NCBI RefSeq assembly: GCF_007655135.1
Contig: NC_045129.1
Span: 16,342,274 to 16,406,273, forward strand
DNA: 64,000 nucleotides
From: Punica granatum
Taxonomy: Eukaryota > Streptophyta > Magnoliopsida > Myrtales > Lythraceae
Reading direction: 5' to 3'
The position numbers and the translations under genes were made by a program. Below the pieces are notes generated by a model, which made no database searches, had not been told where the DNA came from, and saw only the letters and a program-made list of their open reading frames with translations. The first letter of the stretch is position 1. Each line of letters opens with the position of its first letter. Below, in pieces: positions 25,521-34,200 of this stretch.

Positions 25521-25533
25521 TGGTATCAAAGCT
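25521..25533 (+). promoter_or_regulatory. primer-binding-site-like motif 2 before copy B
   Basis: TGGTATCAAAGCT matches at 11 of 13 positions, 208 bases after motif 1. Its last bases begin the AAGCTGGGTAGG stretch that is shared with copy A, so it also marks the left edge of the A/B homology. Confidence 0.5.
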
Positions 25534-25717
25534 GGGTAGGAGTATCTGATTCGGTATAAGCATCTTCTTCAAACCACTAGGCTATTGGTTCTATAGATCT
25601 GTAGAGCTTTCGTCTATGATAGGTATGGAATACCCTAAGGATAGGGAACTGATATGCAAAAGTATAGAAAGTCTTGATAAATGTTTGAGAGACTGAAAGG
25701 TTTATTGTTTTTGAAAT

Positions 25718-28663
25718 ATGGGTTTATTCAAAGTGATTCCTCCATACGCATGCGTAGGTTCAAACCATAAAATCGATAAAAATTCTGTCTATAAAAGAGG
25801 ATCTTTTCATGATAGAATTAACCAAAAAATATCTGAATTAAATTCCCAGTTATCACTATCTGTGTCGGTTGTCCCTAGGGTAGACACAGTAGTCGAGGAA
25901 TTTAAGATAGATTACGATAAACTTAGGAGTGACTTCCTAGCACCCCATAATGACCATAAGAGGAGATGGCTCCACGAGTCATTCTCTGAAGAATATACCA
26001 AGTCTCATATCAGGGCTAGTTGGACGGCATTCGTGCTAAAAAACTGCACAAACATCCTGTTTTGGGATTGGTTTGAAAATCATTTCGCACCTGAAAGAAT
26101 GATATGTGTAACTCAGAAAACCATAAAGTGGAATCTGCCAAACACAGATCCGGTTGAGTCAACACATCCACCCTTAGGTACCATCATAATTCCCCATCAA
26201 AATGAGGAGATCAAAGCTTCTCCTTTCAAAAAGAAAGTGGACGATTCACTGGCCCCCAAAGATATTAAAAACATCTTTGAACAAAATAATTTCACAAACC
26301 AGTGTCTCCACACCATAGGTTCCCAGTTGGATAGGATAGAACAAGAAGTCACCAAGCCTGTATTCAACCAGGTAGGGACCTCTAGTCGTCCAAGCCAATC
26401 AAGACCTTCACCCATAGAGCCCCTCAGAAAACCTCCCTTTAAACCTCATGAGATTCCTATCTCTAGGAAACAAGAGTTTAATCAGGAGATAGAGAGAAAA
26501 ATAAAAAGCATAAATCTCCAAGAAAATTTCACATTCACAAGTCTGCACAGAATGGTAATCCAGGACACTCCTCTTTCAGGAATAGAGCCAGGAACCCCAT
26601 TAAGAGCAACAAAAATCAAGGCACAAGAGTCTCAGGGCTCGAATGTCAACGCCATCGATAAAAATGGAGATTTGAACAATACAGTGTGGCAGGAACCCCA
26701 AAAACCCTACTACACTACCATAAGCGCACCAGACCTAGTTTTGGAAGAAAAACCCAGTACTGTCCAAAATAGGTATAGTGCCAATGCCATCTATGAGTGG
26801 AACATAGACGGACAGTCTGAATACAACATACTGAGCGTCTTGCAGCAAATGACGATGGCGTCAAATGCCTACAAGACCCAGACCCGATTGTCGGACCCAG
26901 CCATAGCACACATGCTTATAGCAGGGTTCACTGGCCAACTGAAAGGATGGTGGGATAATTACCTATCGCCCTTTCAACAAAATGAAATCCTGACCAGCGT
27001 CAAGACAGATGAATCTGGTGAGATCATCTGGGATGCTAACAACGAAGACATCCTTGACGCCGTAGCAACTCTAGTCTTTGCCATCTCCCAACACTTCGTA
27101 GGAGACCCCTCTCACCTCAAAGACAAAAACCTAGAGCTGCTGTCAAACCTAAAATGCAAAAGACTGTCTGACTTCAGACAGTACAAAGATACCTTCCTCA
27201 CTAGGGTCTTGTCTAGGGAGGATTGTAACCAGCTGTTTTGGAAAGAAAAATTCTTAGCAGGTCTGCCAACCTTGTTAGGAGAACAAGTCCGAAACGAAAT
27301 CAAATCCATAAATCATGGCCAGATACCTTACAAAGAACTGAGTTATGGAGAGCTCATTAGCTTCATCCATAAGGAAGGTATCCGAATGTGTACTCAGCAC
27401 AGACTCCAAAAACAATTGAAAAAAGAAAAGGCCCAGACCAGGAAAGAGCTTGGCAGCTTTTGCCAGCAATTCGATCCCTCTTTTCAGGTCGACAAAAAGG
27501 TCGAAAAAACCATAACCTACAGAGGGGACTGCAGCAGAAAACATAAACCCAAACATTTCCATAAAAGGTCTAGGATTCCTCCAAAACCACATGTCACTGA
27601 TAAGGATAAGAGAAAATCCAACTCCCCCTTTAAGTGTTTCAAGTGCGGAAAAACTGGCCATACCCAGAGGTATTGTTACCTCAACAAAAAGATTCATCAA
27701 CTGGAAATTGATGATGACATAAAGGTCCAGGTCTGCAATCTGTTAATAGAGTCTTCTGACTCTGATACAGACTTCTCAACTGCCAGCGAGGAGAGTCTGC
27801 AGATGGATGAATTAGACTGGTCATCTGATGAACAGTCGTCCGGAAAATCCATAAATGTCTTAACCAGAGACCAGGAATTCCTGCTTGGGATAGCGGATGA
27901 AATCCAGAACCCTCTGTTGAGAACACAATATCTTGAGAAGTTGAAACAGGGCACTCTCGAAGGCGAGATCAAAACCCCTAATTACAACCTCTCTGAAATC
28001 CTCAAAAGGCATGACAAAAAACGAGCCCATAAAACCTCATTTGATGCCCAGAAAGAAATCGATAATATCAGGAGTGAGCTTGTTTGTCTCAAGTTTGAGC
28101 AACAACAGCACTCCACCATAATTGGACGTTTGGAAGAGCTCTTTGCTGAGGCAGGAAGCTCTGGACAAGTCCTCATGAAACAAGATAAAAACCCAGAGGA
28201 GACTCTGGCCCTGACAAAAGATGACCAGCAAAATGCCTTAACCATGATAGGGGAACCCTCTCCTAACAGATGGTTGATCAAAATTAAGCTCGTCATAAAC
28301 CATAATTTGTTTATTGATGCAACTGCTCTGTTTGACACAGGTGCAGATGAAAACTGCATTAATGAACAACTCATTCCTACCAGATTCTATGAAAGAACAA
28401 CTGAATCACTTTCTTCTGTTAGTGGTACTAAGCTCGACATCCAGTATAAGTTGAGTGAGGTAGAGGTTGAACAGAATAGAGTCCGGTATAAAACATCATT
28501 TCTCTTGGTAAAAAGCCTTAGACATAAGGTCATACTAGGAACCCCATTCATCCAACTTTTAAAACCGTTTCTTGTCACAGCATCTGGCATTGAGACGCAC
28601 AAGTTTGGAACCAAAATAAAATTCCATTTTGTCTCTGATAAATGTATTTACAAAACAGACTAA
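25718..28663 (+). CDS. copy B ORF1: Gag/coat-like, zinc knuckle, aspartic protease
   Basis: An intact 981-residue frame. The N-terminal 130 residues contain a Trp-rich segment (RRWLHESFSEEYT, ILFWDWFENHFAPER). A Gag/coat-type core spans about 350-590, with GWWDNYL at 410-416 and HFVGDPSHLKDKN. A CCHC knuckle CFKCGKTGHTQRYC starts at 640 and an acidic segment follows. The protease has its active-site DTG at 873-875 (LFDTGADENCINEQ) and the late ILGTPFI motif near the end, as in caulimovirid and retroviral-type proteases. The frame ends right after the protease, where a polymerase would normally follow. Start chosen at the conserved MGLFKVIPP, present in both copies. Expected role: particle assembly, nucleic-acid binding and self-processing. 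The promoter at 24,942 lies upstream. Family-level assignment is firm; the virus or transposon lineage is inference. Confidence 0.85.
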   Translation: MGLFKVIPPYACVGSNHKIDKNSVYKRGSFHDRINQKISELNSQLSLSVSVVPRVDTVVEEFKIDYDKLRSDFLAPHNDHKRRWLHESFSEEYTKSHIRASWTAFVLKNCTNILFWDWFENHFAPERMICVTQKTIKWNLPNTDPVESTHPPLGTIIIPHQNEEIKASPFKKKVDDSLAPKDIKNIFEQNNFTNQCLHTIGSQLDRIEQEVTKPVFNQVGTSSRPSQSRPSPIEPLRKPPFKPHEIPISRKQEFNQEIERKIKSINLQENFTFTSLHRMVIQDTPLSGIEPGTPLRATKIKAQESQGSNVNAIDKNGDLNNTVWQEPQKPYYTTISAPDLVLEEKPSTVQNRYSANAIYEWNIDGQSEYNILSVLQQMTMASNAYKTQTRLSDPAIAHMLIAGFTGQLKGWWDNYLSPFQQNEILTSVKTDESGEIIWDANNEDILDAVATLVFAISQHFVGDPSHLKDKNLELLSNLKCKRLSDFRQYKDTFLTRVLSREDCNQLFWKEKFLAGLPTLLGEQVRNEIKSINHGQIPYKELSYGELISFIHKEGIRMCTQHRLQKQLKKEKAQTRKELGSFCQQFDPSFQVDKKVEKTITYRGDCSRKHKPKHFHKRSRIPPKPHVTDKDKRKSNSPFKCFKCGKTGHTQRYCYLNKKIHQLEIDDDIKVQVCNLLIESSDSDTDFSTASEESLQMDELDWSSDEQSSGKSINVLTRDQEFLLGIADEIQNPLLRTQYLEKLKQGTLEGEIKTPNYNLSEILKRHDKKRAHKTSFDAQKEIDNIRSELVCLKFEQQQHSTIIGRLEELFAEAGSSGQVLMKQDKNPEETLALTKDDQQNALTMIGEPSPNRWLIKIKLVINHNLFIDATALFDTGADENCINEQLIPTRFYERTTESLSSVSGTKLDIQYKLSEVEVEQNRVRYKTSFLLVKSLRHKVILGTPFIQLLKPFLVTASGIETHKFGTKIKFHFVSDKCIYKTD

Positions 28664-28680
28664 TACATTTTGCGCAGGAT

Positions 28681-29031
28681 ATGGCCGTGGAATCTGCTCA
28701 AGAGTGGTTACACCATTGGCTGTTAGAACTGTGGCAAGACGAAAGTCTTGAGAAAATACAAAATGATATACAGGACGGGGAAACAGACTCTATGGACCGT
28801 ATCTTCACTGCATACATCCACAAAATCTGTGCCCTCATCGATCATCCTGTATCCAGAGTGTTATGTGCTTTCTTTGACAGGCATTGCAAAGAGATTCCTC
28901 GATGCAATACGAAACCCTGTTTTCAGCACATTAACTCCACTTTAAAAACCCGGGAGGATTACGAGCTATTCATAAGCCACCTGGCTTTGCAGGCTCCTGT
29001 AAGAATCCATTTAAACATAAATCTGTCATAA
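28681..29031 (+). CDS. copy B ORF2, small conserved protein of unknown function
   Basis: A 116-codon frame from ATG 28,681 (MAVESAQEWLHHWLLELW). An in-frame ATG at 28,642 lies inside the end of ORF1 in another frame, overlapping its stop at 28,661-28,663; such overlap is typical where ribosomes reinitiate between ORFs. Visible features: an N-terminal amphipathic Trp-rich helix, an acidic DESLEKIQNDIQDGETDS stretch, ICALIDHP, and a cysteine cluster (HCKEIPRCNTKPC). No family recognised. It sits where a reverse transcriptase would be expected after the protease, but is far too short and lacks a YxDD box. Confidence 0.65.
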   Translation: MAVESAQEWLHHWLLELWQDESLEKIQNDIQDGETDSMDRIFTAYIHKICALIDHPVSRVLCAFFDRHCKEIPRCNTKPCFQHINSTLKTREDYELFISHLALQAPVRIHLNINLS

Positions 29032-29041
29032 CCATTGTTTC

Positions 29042-30616
29042 ATGTTTGCATACAGGAACATGGATCTCCCCTGGTTTGACCAGGTCGACAAAAGTTCCTC
29101 CTCCAGGAACAAAGCACATAAACATCAGGATCTGCCTCCTAAGAAGCGATCCTGCATAAAGTCCAGCCTCACGGCTTGGCGGCCTGATTCCAGGCAACAA
29201 CTCATCTTGGATGATTTATGGTCCTCCATAAAGAATCCTCAAAAGGGTAAGGAATCCATAAATGCATTGGTCCTCCACATGGAGGAACAAAGCAACAGCA
29301 AAGCGTCCTTGCAGCAGGAACTTTGCCTGAAAATCGATTCGCTGCAACAAGAGCTATCCCTCCAAAAAGCTCAGACTCATGCTTTCCTCCAAGACAGGTT
29401 AGTAGAGTTCGATAATTTCACAGAGCACTTTGCAGAAATGCAGAGAGAAAATCATGCTCTGAAGAAAAAATTGAAAAAGAGTGAAAAAAGGAGAGGTATT
29501 CTGGAAAAAGAAAATGAAGGCTTCAAAAAAGAAATAGAAAGCCTATGTGCGGAAAGAATAGAAGTCTTAGAGTTTTCTGAGTCCTGCCTCAGAGAAAAAG
29601 ACGCTCTTGATAATGAAAATAAAAAATTAAAGCAGGATTTGGAGTCCTCATCAACTCCATCGATAAATCAGTCTATAGTTCCCATCATCGGAAATATGAC
29701 TGAAAAAATGTTTTCTAAAAAACCCATTGAGGTAACTCTCAGTGGCATTTTCCCTCGAACAGGAGAAATCTTGTTCCTTTCAAAACTTCCAGAAGATATT
29801 GTCTTAAAAATTTCTGAGATAAGTCTTCAGGATTTTACTACAACCATGATTTCCTTTTTCAAAAGACTCATTCAGTTCTGTGCTTGCTCACAAAAAGGAA
29901 TTGACGGATGGTTTTGGAATTGGGAAAGAAAAAACCATTTTCAAAATGATTTTCCACAACCCTGCGACCAACACAGTGAGGATGATGCTTTTGAAAGAGC
30001 TGACATCTTACTCATGGACGGTTGCAGGCATATCCTGGAATTTTCCATTCCCAGGATAAGTTTTTATGTTTTCCCTTTTAAAGATAAATGGTTTAACCAC
30101 CATTTTGAATTTTGGGATCTTCTGAAATATGGAGTTCTCAAATCCATAATTCTAAGACCAGAGGATGAACATCGGCCAGAGTATCAATCCCTTTTTGGGA
30201 ACAATGCTTGGGATCTCATCAAGAAGTCCTTACGTCGATCGTCCAGCCTCTTCATCAGCATTGAATCCTCTCCCCCAGAGTGGATTTCCCCCATAAAAGT
30301 TCAACCTGCTATCCATTACTTCTTTATTTCTCCGGTAAGTTCCAGAAGTGTTCTCACCCCAGAAGCAAAGTTTTGGCCAGCAGATGAACAAATTGTTACT
30401 CAAATAAGCAAATGGCGAGCTTGGGTTCAGGTAAACGAATGGCACTGGCGTAAATACCCAGAGCATATTCTCCAGTTCTCAGGTACGTCCCAAAGGGTTT
30501 TCCTTCATATCTCCCTCATAGACATGCCGATCCGACCAAGGTTCAGCACTCGTCATGATTCAGTCCTTGACAAGTTCGAGGAGGAGTATCTGATGGATTC
30601 CCAAAGATACTATTGA
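29042..30616 (+). CDS. copy B ORF3, coiled-coil protein of unknown function
   Basis: An intact 524-residue frame starting eleven bases after the ORF2 stop. Residues 1-75 are basic (SSSSRNKAHKHQ, PPKKR). Residues about 78-205 are a long heptad-rich coiled coil (LQQELCLKIDSLQQELS, ALKKKLKKSEKRRG, ENEGFKKEIESL). The remainder is an aromatic-rich domain, with FFKRLIQFCAC, GWFWNWERKNHF, DKWFNHHFEFWDLL and EWHWRKYPEHILQFSG. It ends DSQRYY. A 32-residue segment (431-462) is encoded by the 96 bases missing in copy A. I recognise no domain. By position and coiled coil it could be a virion-associated or assembly factor, but that is speculation. Confidence 0.7.
   Translation: MFAYRNMDLPWFDQVDKSSSSRNKAHKHQDLPPKKRSCIKSSLTAWRPDSRQQLILDDLWSSIKNPQKGKESINALVLHMEEQSNSKASLQQELCLKIDSLQQELSLQKAQTHAFLQDRLVEFDNFTEHFAEMQRENHALKKKLKKSEKRRGILEKENEGFKKEIESLCAERIEVLEFSESCLREKDALDNENKKLKQDLESSSTPSINQSIVPIIGNMTEKMFSKKPIEVTLSGIFPRTGEILFLSKLPEDIVLKISEISLQDFTTTMISFFKRLIQFCACSQKGIDGWFWNWERKNHFQNDFPQPCDQHSEDDAFERADILLMDGCRHILEFSIPRISFYVFPFKDKWFNHHFEFWDLLKYGVLKSIILRPEDEHRPEYQSLFGNNAWDLIKKSLRRSSSLFISIESSPPEWISPIKVQPAIHYFFISPVSSRSVLTPEAKFWPADEQIVTQISKWRAWVQVNEWHWRKYPEHILQFSGTSQRVFLHISLIDMPIRPRFSTRHDSVLDKFEEEYLMDSQRYY
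30335..30430 (+). other. 96 bp GT-AG segment in copy B, absent from copy A
   Basis: It begins GTAAGTTCC and ends GGGTTCAG; in copy A the flanks are joined exactly (CCG then GTAAACG). The length is a multiple of three, so both forms keep the frame. It looks like a spliced-out intron in A's ancestor. A slip between the GGTAA repeats at the two ends would give the same result. Confidence 0.6.
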
Positions 30617-30914
30617 CTAGCCTCAACAACCGAGTGCGTCCGCCCACTGCAGCAACACATGGATCATTACCGGACAAAAAACCTTTCGGCTCAAAAGGTT
30701 AGGCCCCGACATAATCAGCGTAATCTCCGGAAGCGTCCCACCACTACTCACAGTGGTACCATAACGGACAAAAAACCTTTCGGCGAGCGTGCCCGACATA
30801 AAGCAGCCTCCTGTCACTATTTGCGACAAAAAAGGTCACTGTAGCTACAGTTCTTTCCCACTGGAGTCAACAGTAACCCCGCATGTGAGTGCACAGTGTA
30901 AAGCTGCACAGCGA
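30617..30914 (+). other. 3' flank of copy B shared with copy A
   Basis: It matches 24,625-24,920, including the 61-codon frame at 30,659-30,844, and stops matching after GCACAGCGA, just before the TATA box position. From 30,912 it runs into the 25 bp segment that also flanks copy A on its left. Confidence 0.75.
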
Positions 30915-31050
30915 TCTTGATCTTGAGAGAAGCTGGTGGGGATATATATGTATATATATATATAAGGGCCATACTGTCTGACTGCAGTGCCTGGGGATTT
31001 TTATTTCAGAAGCAATGATAAACGAGCTCAAATATTTAGAAACAAGTAAT

Positions 31051-31056
31051 TTTATT
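31051..31056 (-). terminator. possible poly(A) signal of the CASP-like gene
   Basis: On the minus strand AATAAA lies about 195 bases beyond the stop codon of the CASP-like gene, a usual 3' UTR length. The retroelement array ends only about 115 bases further on. Confidence 0.45.
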
Positions 31057-31251
31057 TTTCAAGGTTCATATCATAAACTTCTATAAATTTCGTTCACCCA
31101 ACTTCAAAGATAATATCCTCCATTAATCTGACATTCTAAACAACAGACATAGATTTCTCCTTAACAACGATGACGATGACATCGAGTTTCCCATTAGAAC
31201 TAACTACGAGAAAGGACTACTGCCAGAAGATATCCGAGTGGTTGAAAGCTT

Positions 31252-34200
31252 TCAGTTTTTTGTGAGCCAAATGACATCTAAGACGGCAGATGTGGCGAGC
31301 AATATGCAGCCGAAGAAGGTGAAGGCTATCGAGACCGCAACATGGTTGCAGAAGCTGCGCAATGGGTTGCAGAAATTTGGGAGGGCTGTGTGCCTTATCC
31401 CTGTCCGGTTCAGGTTCGTGACCCCGGAGGAGGCCGACCCTGCACTCATCAACGCATACGCAAACACCTGCAAAGATACCTTACCGAGTTAGGCTGGGAT
31501 CTAACAGTGGTCCTAATATATTTGTGGGTGCGGTGAGACGTCTCAATATAAGCGCACTTTTCCATCACTTCTTTGAAGCAAAATTGATGTTTGACGAATA
31601 ATTTTACAACCATGGGGTCATTAAATTTGGGAGTTATAAACACGATCCGATATATCCGGTCAATGTACGTGATCATGGAAATGAATTATGCTTGTAAAAG
31701 AGGACTAATAGATACAGATTAACTCAGCTGACACCTATTACATCTGAATGAAATGATATTTTTAATTATATATCTAACCAATGACGATCGGCCTTAGTCC
31801 ATTGTCTACGTAGTGTATTGGGTCCGTGTAATAATTTCTCATACTCATATAAGCATGAAAGTGAAAAAAAAAAAAAAAGGGGATAGGAATTGAAGCTTTT
31901 ACTAATTTATTACCTGATCACCAGCAAAAATTAGCCAAGCATATCTCCGGGAGGGAATCAGAGGTGACCTCTTCAGCAGCCTCGAGACGCTAATTAGCAG
32001 CTGCACAAGAGAGTAGGCCCCGACCGCCGCAGATACCCCCACCAAATACCTTTATTTGAAATAAAATGAAATAAAATTATAATAATAAAAAAAATTAATA
32101 ATAATAATAATTGAATATATATATATATATGTATGTATACACACGCTAGTAGACATACGTGTCGAATTGCTTTGTATTTGCGCAAATTCAATTATTGATT
32201 TAATTGTTCGATTTGTGTTAATAATACCTACATTATGAATATATTTGTTACTTTCTAATATTTATATATTTGGAAAAAAGTGACTATATCTATTGAGTAT
32301 TAATTCAATTATCTATATTATATATCTATTTGATGTTAGTGAAATTGGTTATGCAATCGTATTGCATGGAGATGGAGATCATGGGCGGGTGGTTATGTGA
32401 TTCTGGTTTTTTTTTTTTTTTTGCCAGGAGGATAATTATTCTTGTTTTTTAATAAGATTGGTCTTCGGAAATTTATTGGCAGTTACAACGCTGACAATTC
32501 TCTTGACTAATGTTTTTAGATTAAACCATAATCCCCGAAGGGATTGTATCGAATGTTCCGGAGATATCCATGACATATGAGTATCGAGTTTAACCGAGCT
32601 GCTAGAAGGAAAAGCTTAGATTGATTTTTAATTTTTGATTATTGATTTGTATTCGCAACCGGGGTGTTTGCTATTAAAAGGAGAAAGATTTCTCCTACTG
32701 AAAAAAGAAAAAAAAAAAAAAAGAGAAAGATTTCCTTCGTTTAGCTTTCTACATCTCATTTTACTCCTATAGTTTATGTTACATTATTTGGTAACCAATT
32801 TGTTGGGAATTGGATTTTGGGTTTTGACCCAATTAGGCCCACGAGCCTGATGATGCTCCGTTAAGCCCAGCGGCATCAATGAAGCCAGGTCCAGAATGAG
32901 GCCCAGCTAAGCCCATCACAGCGACATGCGACACGGGCTTGGGTTCAATAAGCGAATCCCATTGTTTGCCTTGAACAATTTGCTTTTCAACCAATCGACA
33001 CTCAGATATATTTCCTATTTTGTCGGGATAAATCAGATGAACAGATCGAATATATCTGCAAAGGTGGTAATGTACTCCATCCTTAAATTCCCTATAAATA
33101 TGTTATTCATGCTTACGGTCAGGGCTAATTTATATTTTACACTTTTTTTCTTGCACATATACTCAATCTGACTTGAGCGTCGGAGGAGAAATCGGGACAC
33201 CACCTTCGATTTTTTATTGTGCAGGTGTTCGTTGTTCGTGAATTGAAGACTCATCATCAACAACTCGCACTTAAATTGCTCGTAACTTTGACCTAATTTT
33301 TTTGGGAAAACTTACTTTCTTTTTTTTTGCTAAGTCAATAGTAAACTTACTTATAAAACTACTCACTCTTTCACCTTTCCCTCTCTCTCCCTTTTCTCTC
33401 TCTTTCTCTTTGCCACTAAGGTACTAGCTAAATTAATCGTGGTTGTGGTCTTTTTTTAAAATTTATTATTATTTTTTATGAGGATCATAAGAGATAATTA
33501 TTTCCTAAGTCAATTGTAAATTTACTTATAAACTACTCACCCCTTCACCTTTCCCTCTCTCTCCCTTTTCTCTCTCTCTCTCTCTCTACCACTAAGTTAC
33601 TAACTCATTAATCGCGGTTGTGGTCTTTTTTTTAAAAAAAATTATTATTATTTTTTTATGAGGATCATGTGATATAATTGAGACTAAGACTAAGAGAATA
33701 GAAAAATAAACAGATTCATAAAGGCGAAATTAATCCTGAAAGCTACAAATTAATGGAATTCATTTAATTTTATTTTCATTACGTGAGGTTCAAAATCTAA
33801 TTTGTACAGTTTTAAGTGATCACATGTTCGTATAAAGAAATGGAATCGAACGTGGACTCCATACAGATTGATTTAATCCTCGAATAGAGATCACGAGATA
33901 TATATGTATCTATATATAGGAACCGGTTAGATTTAACTTTTACGTAAAAGCAAGAATTTGTTGGAGAGGAAATTATATATCATTTTAATTATATGCTTTT
34001 TCCACAACATGACAAAAGATTTTAAATAATTAAGTTTGAAGACCCACCTACAAAGGGCCAGTAAAGATGCATGTTTGACTATGTAATAGGGACACGTCCC
34101 TAGGAAAGAGATCACGGGTCTCTCCTCTGTTCATCAGTTTCTTGCATTATGTTCGGAAATAGAGCAAAGTTTTCACCGGAGTATCATCTCTCCTAGAAAA

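Larger units (their letters stand above)
24625..25717 (+). promoter_or_regulatory. intergenic control region between copies A and B
   Basis: In order: a segment shared with the end of copy B (24,625-24,917, matching 30,617-30,914), a TATA box (24,942), a CT-rich stretch where transcription may start, a poly(A) signal AATAAA (25,204), a primer-site-like motif (25,313), about 190 bases with short inverted repeats, a second primer-like motif (25,521), then the leader shared with copy A. This layout is what the large intergenic region of a pararetrovirus, or an LTR plus leader, would show. Being single, it suggests integration of a circular or concatemeric form, or loss of outer LTRs. Confidence 0.6.
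19622..30936 (+). mobile_element. tandem A/B array of an RT-less Gag-protease retroelement
   Basis: Two units lie head to tail with a constant 5,907 bp offset (ORF1 starts 19,811 and 25,718). Each has ORF1 (Gag/coat-like region, CCHC knuckle, aspartic protease), ORF2 (about 116 residues) and ORF3 (coiled coil plus a conserved C-terminal domain). No reverse transcriptase, RNase H or integrase motif is seen in either. The join between copies (24,625-25,717) has a TATA box, a poly(A) signal and two tRNA-Met primer-site-like motifs and exists once. No LTR pair bounds the array. A 25 bp direct repeat (19,604-19,628 and 30,912-30,936) lies at the two outer edges. Protein order and protease type resemble endogenous caulimovirid-like sequences; lack of polymerase means a non-autonomous or partner-dependent unit. 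The copies are roughly 95% alike by eye. Confidence 0.8.

Noticed and set aside
24625..25717. Calling this region an LTR
   Set aside because: No second copy exists at either outer edge of the A/B array, and no TG...CA limits with target duplication can be shown.
26197..26415. Minus-strand frames opposite ORF1 (also 27,275-27,700 and similar) as antisense genes
   Set aside because: They are open in both copies only because the coding strand is conserved; no independent features.
31127..31492. Plus-strand frame ending IETATWLQKLRNGLQ and AYANTCKDTLPS as a gene
   Set aside because: It is the complement of the third exon of the CASP-like gene, whose minus-strand protein is clearly conserved.
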